Source: Candidatus Methylomirabilota bacterium
GTDB taxonomy: Bacteria > Methylomirabilota > Methylomirabilia > Rokubacteriales > CSP1-6
Reading direction: 5' to 3'
Assembly: GCA_035936835.1 (NCBI GenBank)
Contig: DASYVT010000196.1
Span: 1 to 54,662, forward strand
DNA: 54,662 bases
Each line of letters starts with the position of its first letter. Positions within the stretch are counted from its first letter, which is position 1. Positions 1-8,132 of the stretch are shown here, one piece after another. A program made the translations under genes and the position numbers. The notes beneath the pieces were generated by a model. It was not told the DNA's origin and made no database searches. It was given only the letters and a program-made list of their open reading frames with translations.

Positions 1-348
1 GACGCTGAGCGTCGACGCGTCGGCCACCATCATCTGCGGCGCCGCGCGCTCCATCACGCGCTCCACTTCCTGCTCGGTCAATCGCCAGTTGATGGGATAG
101 GCGATGATGCCCTGGCGCGCGCAGGCGCCGTACAGCTCGAGATACGCGGGATGGTTCTGCGCCAGGATGCAGATACGCTCGCCCTTGCCGATGCCCAGGG
201 CCGCCAGGCCCTCGGCGAGCGCGTCGATCCGACGCCTGAATTCTCTGAACGACAGGGGGCGGTCGCCCTGGATGACGGCGGGCGCGTCGCCGTACACGGA
301 CGCGCCGCGCGCGATCATGTCGTAGACCGTGAATGCGTGCACACTCAT
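1..348 (-). CDS. AMP-dependent acyl-CoA synthetase, N-terminal part (cut by window edge)
   Basis: This is the first 116 codons of a gene that runs off the left edge. The ATG at 348 is preceded by GGAGG about 11 nt upstream. The reading begins MSVHAFTVYDMIARGASVYG and continues with the usual start of class I adenylate-forming enzymes (TFREF-like segment, then GLAALGIGKGERI and AQNHPAYLELYGACARQGI). Enzymes of this family make acyl-AMP and then acyl-CoA in the cytoplasm. The P-loop (SGTTGxPKG) and the hinge lie outside the window, so substrate class cannot be judged. It follows the Liv-ligase operon on the same strand and may be its last gene, or the start of a new unit, since 128 bp separate it from livF. 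Confidence 0.75.
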   Translation of the reverse strand, partial: MSVHAFTVYDMIARGASVYGDAPAVIQGDRPLSFREFRRRIDALAEGLAALGIGKGERICILAQNHPAYLELYGACARQGIIAYPINWRLTEQEVERVMERAAPQMMVADASTLSV

Positions 349-476
349 GCCGGGCGGTCAGCCTCCCGTCACTGCCCGACGATGTCCTTCTTCTTGGGCC
401 CGAGGATCGCCAGGAGCTCCTACGACCACCTTGATGGCCTCCAGCCCGCCGAGCCACTCCCTCTCCCTGTCGATGG
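349..476. other. Short intergenic spacer between livF and acyl-CoA synthetase
   Basis: No gene is visible here. On the minus strand there is a closed run of about 16 codons ending in TGA at 369-371 (reading ELLAILGPKKKDIVGQ), with an in-frame stop just upstream, so it may be the worn end of an older gene or chance. The 3-prime part holds the GGAGG ribosome site of the synthetase. Confidence 0.4.
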
Positions 477-1271
477 CTAGCTCAGCCAGCGTTTGCGACG
501 CTTGTAGTGCTTCACGTCCCGGTACGACTTCCGGGCACCCACCTCGGTCAATCCCAGGTAGAACTCCTTGATGTCGGCGTTATCGCGCAGCGAGGTCGCG
601 GGACCGTCGAGCACGATCCGCCCGTTCTCCATGACATAGCCGTGCTGGGCGATGGCGAGGGCAAGGGCGGCGTTCTGCTCGACCAGCAGAACTGTGAGCT
701 GCTCGTCGCGGTTCAGCCGCGCGACGATCTCGAAGATCTCCTCGACGAGCATGGGCGCGAGGCCCAGCGACGGCTCGTCGAGCAGAATGACGCGAGGATC
801 GGACATCAGCGCGCGCCCGATGACGAGCATCTGCTGCTCGCCCCCCGAGAGATAGCCGGCCTGGACCGAGCGGCGGTCCCTGAGCTTCGGAAAGTACTGG
901 TACACGCGCTCGATCCCGCCGGCGACCCGCTGGCGGTCGGATTGGATGTGGGCGCCGACGATGAGGTTCTCCTCAGTGCTCAAATGCTCGAAGACGCGGC
1001 GCCCCTCGAAGACCTGCGCCACGCCGCGCTTGACCATGTCGTAGGCCGGCACGCGGTCGATCCGCTCGCCGTTGAGCTCGATCGAGCCCTTGGTCACCTC
1101 CCCGCGCTCGGTTCGAAGGACCCCAGAGATAGCCTTGAGCGTGGTGGTCTTCCCGGCGCCGTTGGCGCCGAGGAGCGTCGTGATGCCCCCGTCACGCACT
1201 TCGAGCGACACCCCCTTGAGCACGAGGATGACGTTGTCGTAGACGACCTCGACGTTGTTGAGCGTCAGCAT
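477..1271 (-). CDS. livF: Liv-type ABC transporter ATP-binding protein LivF (cassette A)
   Basis: This 264-residue cytoplasmic ATPase would pair with LivG to drive the LivHM channel. Visible motifs are Walker A GANGAGKTTT near residue 35, the signature LSGGEQQML near 140, and Walker B VILLDEPSLGLAP followed by LLVEQN (the switch-histidine position carries Gln-Asn, as is usual in LivF). The protein is longer than ordinary LivF (about 235 residues) because of a C-terminal basic tail ending RKSYRDVKHYKRRKRWLS. The same tail is found in the LivF of cassette B (7292-8107) and is absent from the two LivF proteins of cassettes C and D. It is the last transporter gene of the operon, 91 bp downstream of the binding-protein gene, with a hairpin in the gap. 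Confidence 0.93.
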   Translation of the reverse strand: MLTLNNVEVVYDNVILVLKGVSLEVRDGGITTLLGANGAGKTTTLKAISGVLRTERGEVTKGSIELNGERIDRVPAYDMVKRGVAQVFEGRRVFEHLSTEENLIVGAHIQSDRQRVAGGIERVYQYFPKLRDRRSVQAGYLSGGEQQMLVIGRALMSDPRVILLDEPSLGLAPMLVEEIFEIVARLNRDEQLTVLLVEQNAALALAIAQHGYVMENGRIVLDGPATSLRDNADIKEFYLGLTEVGARKSYRDVKHYKRRKRWLS

Positions 1272-1282
1272 ATCGGTCTCGG

Positions 1283-1311
1283 ATCGGAGGGGGCGAGATG
1301 CCCCCTCCGAT
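1283..1311 (-). terminator. Intercistronic hairpin after the binding-protein gene
   Basis: A perfect 12-bp stem (ATCGGAGGGGGC, 1283-1294) pairs with 1300-1311 across a 5-nt loop. It lies between the stop of the binding-protein gene (1363) and the livF start (1271). No T-run follows on the minus strand, so it is more likely an mRNA-stabilising or partial-attenuation hairpin than an intrinsic terminator. That role is an inference from the known behaviour of such hairpins downstream of binding-protein genes. Confidence 0.55.
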
Positions 1312-1362
1312 GCCTCTCTCCCGTTCTCGCGGCTGGCCTCTCGCCGCGCGCCGTCGCGGCTC

Positions 1363-2610
1363 TTACTTGGCGGCGGCCGCCTTGATGTGCTTGGCCACGA
1401 CGTCGGTATACGCCGAGTACCACTCGGTGACCTTCACAAACTTGCCGCCCTTCACCTGCCAGATTTGGACGAGCCCGCCGCCCTCGTGGTCGGTCGGCGT
1501 GATCTTGAGCGGCGGCACGAGCCCGCCGAGGGTGAAGCCGGAGATCTTCTCGAAGCCGGCCTTCGTATCGACCCCGGTGATCTTCCCGTCCGGTTTGGCC
1601 TTGAGCGCGTTGCGGATGGCTTCCACGTGCAGCGCGGCAATGAGCACGCCGCGATTGTAGAAGACGGTGGAGGCCATCTCCTTCGGCGCCGGCTTGCCCT
1701 CCTTCTTGTACATCTCTCGGATCTCGTTCAGCACCGGGTAGTCGGTTCCGACACCTGCGAACTGCATCGTGTAGTACCCCTCGGCCGCGGCGAAGCCGCC
1801 GGCGGCGTCGATGTTCGCCTCCGCCGAGCCCCACACGAACGACACGACTTTGTTCAGCGGGTAGCCCACGCGCTTGAACTCCTTGATCGACACCGCGGGG
1901 GCGCCGCCGAAGAGATGCGCGATCACGGCGTCCGCGCGGTAGCGCTGGGCGATGTCGAGCACCTGGGCGCCCATCTCCACCCCCGGGGGCGGCACGGCGA
2001 AGATCTTGAGCTGGAAGCCTTCCAGGGTCGCAAGGTCCTCGAGCACCTCGATCGGCTCGCGCCCGGCGGGGTTGTCATAGAAGATGAATGCGATCTTCTT
2101 TCCCTTGAGGCTCCCGCCCATCATCTGCTTCTTCACAAAGTCCACCGCCGCCGCGCCCTGCGACCAGTAGGTGGCGGCGATGGGGAAGATGTAGGGATAT
2201 CGGATGCCGTCGGCGGCGGCGGCGCTGCCGAAGCCCGGCGACGTGCCGGGGATCCGGTCCTCGGTCAGCTTGGCGGCGAGAGCGTAGATCTGGGGCGTGC
2301 CGTAAACGGCCATGGTCACCGCGCCCTCCTTCTTGTGGCGCTCGTATGACTCAACGGCCGGGGGCACCTTGTACTCGTGGTCGATCTCGAGGGCCTTGAT
2401 TTTCCGGCCCTCGACCCCGCCCTTGGAGTTCACGAGGGCGATGTAGTCGTGGAAGCCGGGGCACAGGACGGTCCCCACGATCTGTGTGGCTCCCGTCCGG
2501 TCGCACTGCACGCCGATGACGATCTCCTGGCCTGCCGCCGGCGAGGCGCCCCCAAGGGCCCCCATCGAACCGATCACCACCATCAACAGAACGATCAGGC
2601 TGCGTCGCAT
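1363..2610 (-). CDS. Liv-type ABC transporter substrate-binding protein (cassette A)
   Basis: This 415-residue protein has a Sec-type signal peptide (MRRSLIVLLMVVIGSMGAL, with cleavage likely after SPAAG or AAGQ) followed by the periplasmic-binding-protein type I fold of the Peripla_BP_6 family (start EIVIGVQCDRTGATQIVGTV). It should capture a small ligand in the periplasm and deliver it to LivHM. An AAAGGAG ribosome site precedes the ATG. It differs strongly from the binding protein of cassette B although the neighbouring genes match, so the two systems probably recognise different ligands. The neighbouring acyl-CoA ligase suggests an organic acid rather than an amino acid; that is inference. 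Confidence 0.9.
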   Translation of the reverse strand: MRRSLIVLLMVVIGSMGALGGASPAAGQEIVIGVQCDRTGATQIVGTVLCPGFHDYIALVNSKGGVEGRKIKALEIDHEYKVPPAVESYERHKKEGAVTMAVYGTPQIYALAAKLTEDRIPGTSPGFGSAAAADGIRYPYIFPIAATYWSQGAAAVDFVKKQMMGGSLKGKKIAFIFYDNPAGREPIEVLEDLATLEGFQLKIFAVPPPGVEMGAQVLDIAQRYRADAVIAHLFGGAPAVSIKEFKRVGYPLNKVVSFVWGSAEANIDAAGGFAAAEGYYTMQFAGVGTDYPVLNEIREMYKKEGKPAPKEMASTVFYNRGVLIAALHVEAIRNALKAKPDGKITGVDTKAGFEKISGFTLGGLVPPLKITPTDHEGGGLVQIWQVKGGKFVKVTEWYSAYTDVVAKHIKAAAAK

Positions 2611-2634
2611 GAGCTTCTCCTTTCCTCGCGTACC

Positions 2635-3702
2635 TCAGTACGCGAACGGCCAGATGCGGAAGTAGTTCCGGATGTTCCGCCACAAGCGATTCAGCCCGTC
2701 CGGCTCCACGACCAGGAAGAAGATGATCAGGGCGCCGAACAGCATGAGGCGGAGGTTGGGGATGAGGTTCAGCACGGTCTGCGGAGCGAAGAACAGGCCA
2801 CCGAAGGACTCCATGGTGAGACGGATGACGATGGGCAGCAGGGTGATGAATATGGCACCGAAAATCGAGCCCAGGACGGAGCCGAGCCCTCCGACGATGA
2901 TCATGGCCAGGTAGTCGATGGACACGCCGATCTGGAACTGCTCGTAGTTGGCGATGCCGAGGAAGTAGGTGTAGAGCACGCCGGTCACGCCGGCGTAGAA
3001 CGACGAGACGGCGAAGGCCAAAAGCTTGTAGCGGAAGATGTCGATGCCGATGATCTCGGCGGCGATGTCCTGGTCGCGGATGGCGATGAAGGCGCGCCCC
3101 ACGCGACTGCGCACGAGATTCATGGTTCCCACGATGGCGAGGACCACGAAGACGAGCAGGAAGTAGTACATATCGCGCTGGCTGGAGAGCACCATCGAGC
3201 CCAGGCGCGGCCGCGGGACGGAGATGGAGGCCTGCACCCCGCCGCTGATGAACGTCACGTGGTTGATGGTCCACTCGATGATGAGCTGGCCCGCGAGGGT
3301 CGCGATGGCCAGGTAGAGACCTTTGATGCGGAGGGAGGGGATGCCGACCACGGCTCCCACTGCCGCCGCCATGAGCCCGCCCGCGAGGAGGTTGACGGGC
3401 CATGGGGAGTCGAGGCGCGTGGCGAGGTTCGCCGCGGTGTAGGCGCCGACCGACATGAACGCCCCGTGGCCGATCGAGATCTGCCCCGTGTAGCCCACCA
3501 GGATGTTGAGGCCGAGCGCGCCGATGACGGCGATCCAGACGAGGTTGGCCACGGACAGGTAGTACTCGTGCAGCGCCAGCGGGATGACCGCGAAGAAGAG
3601 CACGGCGAGGACGGCCACCGTCCACCGGGCGATGGGCAGCGGGTAGAACGCCATGTCCGCCTCGTAGCTGGTCTTGAGGACTCCGCACTCACGATGGATC
3701 AC
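2635..3702 (-). CDS. livM: Liv-type ABC transporter permease LivM (cassette A)
   Basis: This 355-residue inner-membrane permease has about ten hydrophobic segments. It carries the LivM hallmark GLNILVGYTGQISIGHGAFMSVGAY and, further on, the GRAFIAIRDQDIAAEIIGID loop that contacts the ATPase. The N-terminus (MIHRECGVLKTSYEADMAFYP) matches that of LivM in cassette B (MIYRETGQFKSSYASDQAIFP), which shows the two cassettes are related. It starts with GTG, 3 nt after the livH stop, with a GAGGGTG ribosome site inside livH, so the two are translationally linked. Confidence 0.92.
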   Translation of the reverse strand: MIHRECGVLKTSYEADMAFYPLPIARWTVAVLAVLFFAVIPLALHEYYLSVANLVWIAVIGALGLNILVGYTGQISIGHGAFMSVGAYTAANLATRLDSPWPVNLLAGGLMAAAVGAVVGIPSLRIKGLYLAIATLAGQLIIEWTINHVTFISGGVQASISVPRPRLGSMVLSSQRDMYYFLLVFVVLAIVGTMNLVRSRVGRAFIAIRDQDIAAEIIGIDIFRYKLLAFAVSSFYAGVTGVLYTYFLGIANYEQFQIGVSIDYLAMIIVGGLGSVLGSIFGAIFITLLPIVIRLTMESFGGLFFAPQTVLNLIPNLRLMLFGALIIFFLVVEPDGLNRLWRNIRNYFRIWPFAY

Positions 3703-3705
3703 GGC

Positions 3706-4602
3706 TCACACCCTCTCGATAATGCGCTTGCCGAAGATGCCGTACGGCCTGACCATCAGCGCAACGATCATGAGGACGTACGGGATGAAGTCCTTGGTTC
3801 CGCCGCCCACGTACGGGTCCACGTAGCCGGCGGCGATGTTCTCGACGATGCCCACGATGAGGCCGCCGACGATCGCGCCGGGGATGGAGTCGAGCCCTCC
3901 CAGGATCACCACCGGGAACACCTTGAAGCCCACCAGGGAGAGGTTCACGTCGACCCCCAGCAGGTTACCCCAGATAATGCCGCCCAGGGCGGATACCATT
4001 CCCGTCATCGCCCACGCCAGGCCGAAGTAGCGCTCGACGTTGATGCCCATGGCCATGGCCACCTGCTGATTGTCGGCGACCGCGCGCATGGCGATGCCTT
4101 TCCGGGACTTCATAAAGAACCAGCCGAACGCGGATAGAAACGTGAGACTCACCGCCGCGCCGAGCAGCTGGATCGGCGGGATGAAGAGCGGGCCGACGAT
4201 GAACGGCGCCTCGCGGATGGGCAGCGGCAGCGTTTTGGTCCCGGCGCCGAGGGTGGACGGGCCGATACCGCGCAGGATGGAGGCGAGCCCGATGGTGGCC
4301 ATGACCACGGCCACGACCGGGCGACCGATCAGCCGGCGCAGGACCACCCGCTCCAGCGCGAAGCCGAAGGCGACCATGCTCGCGAGGCCGAGGGAGATGG
4401 CCAGCCAGAGCGGCATCCCGCCCGCGGCGAGGCCCCCCGCGACCACCAGCGCCGCGATCATCACGAACTCGCCCTGGGCGAAATTGATGGCGTCGGTCGC
4501 CTTGTAGACGAGCACGAAGCCCAGCGCGATGAGCGCGTACATCAGCCCGACGAGGACCCCGTTGGAGAGCAGGAGCAGAAAGAAGCCGAAGTCGTCAGAC
4601 AC
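3706..4602 (-). CDS. livH: Liv-type ABC transporter permease LivH (cassette A)
   Basis: This 298-residue membrane protein is the LivH partner of the LivHM heterodimer. It shows the typical NGVLVGLMYALIALGFVLVYKATDAINFAQGEF opening segment (residues about 14-46) and the IGRPVVAVVMATIGLASILRG and RKGIAMRAVADNQQVA segments. The GTG start lies inside the 3-prime end of the ligase gene; start and stop overlap by 8 bp (GTGTCTGA). The same 8-bp style of overlap recurs at two other junctions in these cassettes. It was probably a fixed arrangement before the cassettes diverged. Confidence 0.92.
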   Translation of the reverse strand: MSDDFGFFLLLLSNGVLVGLMYALIALGFVLVYKATDAINFAQGEFVMIAALVVAGGLAAGGMPLWLAISLGLASMVAFGFALERVVLRRLIGRPVVAVVMATIGLASILRGIGPSTLGAGTKTLPLPIREAPFIVGPLFIPPIQLLGAAVSLTFLSAFGWFFMKSRKGIAMRAVADNQQVAMAMGINVERYFGLAWAMTGMVSALGGIIWGNLLGVDVNLSLVGFKVFPVVILGGLDSIPGAIVGGLIVGIVENIAAGYVDPYVGGGTKDFIPYVLMIVALMVRPYGIFGKRIIERV

Positions 4603-6511
4603 GAGCGGGAACTTTCTCGACGTCCTCGAGCCGGACGCGCGAGTGGATGGTTGCCTGCCGGCCGTCCTCGTACGTCACGACCGTGGAAAGCTCCACCTCG
4701 TCCTTGCCCGAGTAGAGCGCGTCGGTCACGGCGGCGTACTTCTCGGCGATGAAGCTGCGTCGGAGCTTGCGGGTGCGGGTCATCTCCGCGTCATCGGCCT
4801 CGAGGTCCTTGGTCAGCAGCAGGAACCGCCGCACCTTGGTCGAGTCCGGCAGCGTCGCATTGCCCTTCAGCAGCTCCTCGCGGATGAGCTCCCGCACCTC
4901 CGGCTTCTGCGAGAGATCCATGTAGCTCGTGTACGGCACGCGGTGCCGCTCGGCCCAGTTGCCGACCGTGTTCGAGTCGATGGCGATCATGGCACACACG
5001 GAAGGCCGCCCGTCGCCGAAGGCGACAGCCTCCCGGACGTACGGGCTGAACTTGAGCTTGTTCTCGATGAACTGGGGCGCGAAGGGCGTGCCGTCCGCCA
5101 TGGCTCCCACGTCCTTGGCGCGGTCAATGATGACGAGGTGCCCGCGCGGATCGACGAACCCGGCGTCGCCCGAACGGAACCAGCCGTCGGCATCGATGAC
5201 CTCTCGCGTGGCGTCGGGCGACTTGAAGTAGCCCTTGAACACCCCGGCGCCCCGGATCAGCACCTCGCCCTTGTCACCGATCTTGACCTCGATTCCCGGG
5301 CACGGCTTGCCGACCGTGGTCGGGTTGGCCTCGCTGTCGGGCTGGATGGAGACAAGCGCGGAGACCTCTGTCGAGCCGTAGACCTGCTTGAGGTTGACGC
5401 CGAAGGCCCGGAAGAAGCGGAACGTCTCGGGCCCGAGCGGCGCGCCGCCCGTATAGCACCAGCGCGCGCGACGCAGGCCAAGCTGGTCGCGGATCGGCCG
5501 GTACACGAAGAACTCGCCGAGCGCGCAGAGCAGGCGCAGCCCCGCCGGCACCGGGTTGCCGTCGGAGCGGAGGATCTCGGCCCGCTCGGCCACGGCGCGG
5601 GAGCGCTCGAACACCCAGCGCTTGAGCGGCGTGGCGTCGGCCGACCGGAGCTGCACGGAGGTCAGCATGTTCTCCCAGATGCGCGGAGGCGCCAGGAGCG
5701 TCGTGGGCCCGAGCTCGCGCAGGTCGCGCTGGACCGTTTCCGGGCTCTCAGGGCAATTGCAGCAGAAGCCGACCGCCAGGCTCAGCACGAGCGAGTAGAT
5801 GGCGTCGCCGACCCAGGCCATGGGCAGGTACGACAGCCACTCGTCATCGGGCCGGACGTCTTCGGCGCGCATGAAGATCCGTGCCGTCTCGACGGCGTTG
5901 GCGTGGGTCAGCATCGCGCCCTTGGGGTTGCCAGTCGTGCCCGAGGTGTACGCGATCATGGCGACGTCGTCGGGCCGGCCCGCGTCCACTTCCCGCTCGA
6001 AGTAGCCCGGATGCGCCTTCTCGAACTCCCGTCCCAGCGCCTCCACGTCGGGGAAGGCCTTGAGCCAATCATGCCGATAGTGGCCCATGCCCCGCGGGTC
6101 GTCGAAGATCACGAGGCGGAGGGCGGGCAGCTGGTCTTTGAGTCCAAGAATCTTGTCCACCTGCTCCTGGTCCTCGGCGACGATGACGGACACCTCCGCG
6201 TGCTGCCAGACGTAGGCGAGCTCGCCCGCGATCGAGTCCTGGTACACGGGCACCGACACGCCGCCCAGCGCCTGCGCCGCCACCTGCGCCCAGTAGAGCC
6301 GCGGCCGGTTGTCGCCGATGACGGAGAGCTTCTCGCCGCGCTTGAAGCCGAGGGCCGCCAGGCCATGGGCAAAGTCGCGCACGTTGCTGTGATACTCGCT
6401 CCACGTATACGTCTGCCAGATCCCGCGGTCCTTTTCCCGGATGGCGGGGCGATCGCGGAAGTCTCGAGCGTTGCGCTGCAGCAGCATCGGGAGCGTCACG
6501 GGCTCAGCCAC
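4595..6511 (-). CDS. Long-chain-type AMP-forming acyl-CoA ligase embedded in Liv cassette A
   Basis: This 638-residue cytoplasmic enzyme belongs to the long-chain fatty-acyl-CoA synthetase branch of adenylate-forming enzymes. Visible motifs are the P-loop YTSGTTGNPKGAM (about residue 187), the VYGSTEVSALV motif near 375, and the hinge region DGWFRSGDAGF...IIDRAKDV near 445-470. Its length fits the family (about 600-650). It starts with GTG behind GAGGAGG, overlapping the livG stop by 8 bp (GTGGCTGA), and its own end overlaps livH by 8 bp. Its position inside the transporter operon suggests that the imported acid is converted directly to its CoA ester. Substrate chain length or aromatic character cannot be read from the sequence alone. 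Confidence 0.9.
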   Translation of the reverse strand: MAEPVTLPMLLQRNARDFRDRPAIREKDRGIWQTYTWSEYHSNVRDFAHGLAALGFKRGEKLSVIGDNRPRLYWAQVAAQALGGVSVPVYQDSIAGELAYVWQHAEVSVIVAEDQEQVDKILGLKDQLPALRLVIFDDPRGMGHYRHDWLKAFPDVEALGREFEKAHPGYFEREVDAGRPDDVAMIAYTSGTTGNPKGAMLTHANAVETARIFMRAEDVRPDDEWLSYLPMAWVGDAIYSLVLSLAVGFCCNCPESPETVQRDLRELGPTTLLAPPRIWENMLTSVQLRSADATPLKRWVFERSRAVAERAEILRSDGNPVPAGLRLLCALGEFFVYRPIRDQLGLRRARWCYTGGAPLGPETFRFFRAFGVNLKQVYGSTEVSALVSIQPDSEANPTTVGKPCPGIEVKIGDKGEVLIRGAGVFKGYFKSPDATREVIDADGWFRSGDAGFVDPRGHLVIIDRAKDVGAMADGTPFAPQFIENKLKFSPYVREAVAFGDGRPSVCAMIAIDSNTVGNWAERHRVPYTSYMDLSQKPEVRELIREELLKGNATLPDSTKVRRFLLLTKDLEADDAEMTRTRKLRRSFIAEKYAAVTDALYSGKDEVELSTVVTYEDGRQATIHSRVRLEDVEKVPARV

Positions 6512-7304
6512 GGTCGGCCTCCTCGCGCACTTTCGTGTCGCCGAGATAGGCCTTGATGACGCGCGGGTTGGCCTTGACCTCGTCCGGCGTGCCCTCGGCG
6601 ATCTTCTGACCCATATCGAGCACCGCGACGCGGTCCGAGATGTCCATCACCACCCCCATGTCGTGCTCGATCAGGATGATGGTCGTGCCCCATTCCTGGT
6701 TGACGTCGAGCACGAATCGCGCCATGTCTTCCTTCTCCTCGTGGTTGCAGCCGCCCATGGGCTCATCCAGGAGCAGGAGCTTGGGCTCGAGCGCGAGCGC
6801 GCGCCCCAGCTCCACGCGCTTCTGGAGCCCGTAGGCGAGGGACCCGGTCGGCTGCCGGCGCAGGTCCTGGATCTTCAGGAAGTCGATGATGTCCTCCACG
6901 CGCCGCCGGTGGGCGACCTCCTCCTTCTGGGCCAGCCCCCAGTAGACGAAGGACGCGAGCACGCCCGACTTCATGCGGACGTGCCGCCCGAGCATGAGGT
7001 TGTCGAGCACCGTCATGCCCCGGAACAGCGCGATGTTCTGGAAGGTGCGCGCCACGCCCAGCTCTGCGACGCGGCTGGGCTTGAGGTGCGTCAGGTCGGC
7101 GCCGTCCAGCAGGATGCGCCCCACGTCGGGATGGTAGAACCCGCTGATCATGTTGAGCAGCGTGGTCTTGCCGGCGCCATTGGGCCCGATGATGGAGAGG
7201 ATCTCACCCTGCCGCACGTCCAGGCTCACGCGGGCTACGGCCTGGACGCCGCCAAACGCCTTGGACACCTCGCTGATCTCGAGCTGGTTGCTCACGACAG
7301 CCAC
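6504..7304 (-). CDS. livG: Liv-type ABC transporter ATP-binding protein LivG (cassette A)
   Basis: This 266-residue ATPase has Walker A GPNGAGKTTL near residue 40, the LivG-type signature region YGLQKRVELGRALALEPKLLLLDEPMGG, and the switch motif LIEHDM with the catalytic His. The LSGGQ signature is replaced by LAYGLQKR, as is common in this LivG branch. It shares with LivG of cassette B a shortened spacing and the sequence EEKEDMARFVLDV. It overlaps the livF stop of cassette B by 13 bp (7292-7304), so the two cassettes are read as one unit without a gap. Confidence 0.92.
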   Translation of the reverse strand: MAVVSNQLEISEVSKAFGGVQAVARVSLDVRQGEILSIIGPNGAGKTTLLNMISGFYHPDVGRILLDGADLTHLKPSRVAELGVARTFQNIALFRGMTVLDNLMLGRHVRMKSGVLASFVYWGLAQKEEVAHRRRVEDIIDFLKIQDLRRQPTGSLAYGLQKRVELGRALALEPKLLLLDEPMGGCNHEEKEDMARFVLDVNQEWGTTIILIEHDMGVVMDISDRVAVLDMGQKIAEGTPDEVKANPRVIKAYLGDTKVREEADRG

Positions 7305-8107
7305 CGCTTCCGGCGCTTGTAGTGCTTGACGTCGCGGTAGCTCTTGCGCTGGCCGACGCCCGAGAGCCCGAGGTAGAACTCCTTGATGTCCTCGTTCTCG
7401 CTGATCGCCTTGCGGTCGCCGTCGAGGACCACCCGGCCGTTCTCCATGACGTAGGCGTAGTCCGCAAAGCGGAGCGCCATGGAGACGTTCTGCTCGGCCA
7501 GGAGCACCGATACGCCCTCCTCCCGGTTCAACCGGCTGACGATGTCGAAGATCTCCTGCACGAGCATGGGCGCCAGGCCCATCGACGGCTCGTCCAGCAG
7601 CATGAGCTTCGGACGCGCCATGAGGGCCCGTCCGATGGCCACCATCTGCTGCTCGCCGCCGGAGACATACCCGGAGCGGACGCCCCGCCGCTCCCGCAGG
7701 CGCGGGAAGTACGTGTACACCAAATCCAGGTCACGCCTGATCGCACGGCCATCGGCTTGGGTGTAGGCGCCGGTGAGCAGGTTCTCGTCCACGGTCAGAT
7801 GCTCGAAGACGTGACGCCCCTCCATGACCTGCACGATGCCGCGCCGCACCACCTCGGAGGGGTCCTTCCGCCTGATGCTCTCGCCCATGAACTCGATACT
7901 CCCCTTGGTCACGTCGCCACGCTCCGTCCGGAGCAGGCCCGAGATGGCCTTGAGCGTGGTGCTCTTGCCGGCGCCGTTGGCCCCGAGGAGGGCGACGATG
8001 CCCCCATCGGGGACGGCGAGCGACACGCCCTTCAACACGAGGATCACGTGATCGTAGATCACCTCGATGTTGTTCACCGCCAGCAGCGGCGAGGGCGTGT
8101 CGCTCAC
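7292..8107 (-). CDS. livF: Liv-type ABC transporter ATP-binding protein LivF (cassette B)
   Basis: This protein of 271 residues has Walker A GANGAGKSTT, signature VSGGEQQMV and Walker B LMLLDEPSMGLAP. I chose the GTG at 8107 (MSDTPSPLLAVNNIEVIYDHV) because GGGAGGA lies 9 nt upstream of it; an upstream GTG at 8128 would add seven residues but would have no ribosome site. The C-terminus ends in RKSYRDVKHYKRRKRWLS, identical over 18 residues to that of the cassette A LivF. It comes 25 bp after the binding-protein stop and overlaps livG of cassette A. Confidence 0.92.
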   Translation of the reverse strand: MSDTPSPLLAVNNIEVIYDHVILVLKGVSLAVPDGGIVALLGANGAGKSTTLKAISGLLRTERGDVTKGSIEFMGESIRRKDPSEVVRRGIVQVMEGRHVFEHLTVDENLLTGAYTQADGRAIRRDLDLVYTYFPRLRERRGVRSGYVSGGEQQMVAIGRALMARPKLMLLDEPSMGLAPMLVQEIFDIVSRLNREEGVSVLLAEQNVSMALRFADYAYVMENGRVVLDGDRKAISENEDIKEFYLGLSGVGQRKSYRDVKHYKRRKRWLS

Positions 8108-8132
8108 GGCGCCGTATCCTCCCACCACCGCG

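Noticed and set aside
2377-4137. Long plus-strand open frame (586 codons) opposite livM and livH
   Set aside because: It is the GC-rich shadow of the real minus-strand genes; its product is a low-complexity run of Asp, Glu, His and Arg with no motif, and no ribosome site.
4529-6556. Long plus-strand open frame (675 codons) opposite the cassette A ligase
   Set aside because: Antisense shadow of the ligase; composition is Ala/Arg/Glu/Leu-rich and no domain is visible.
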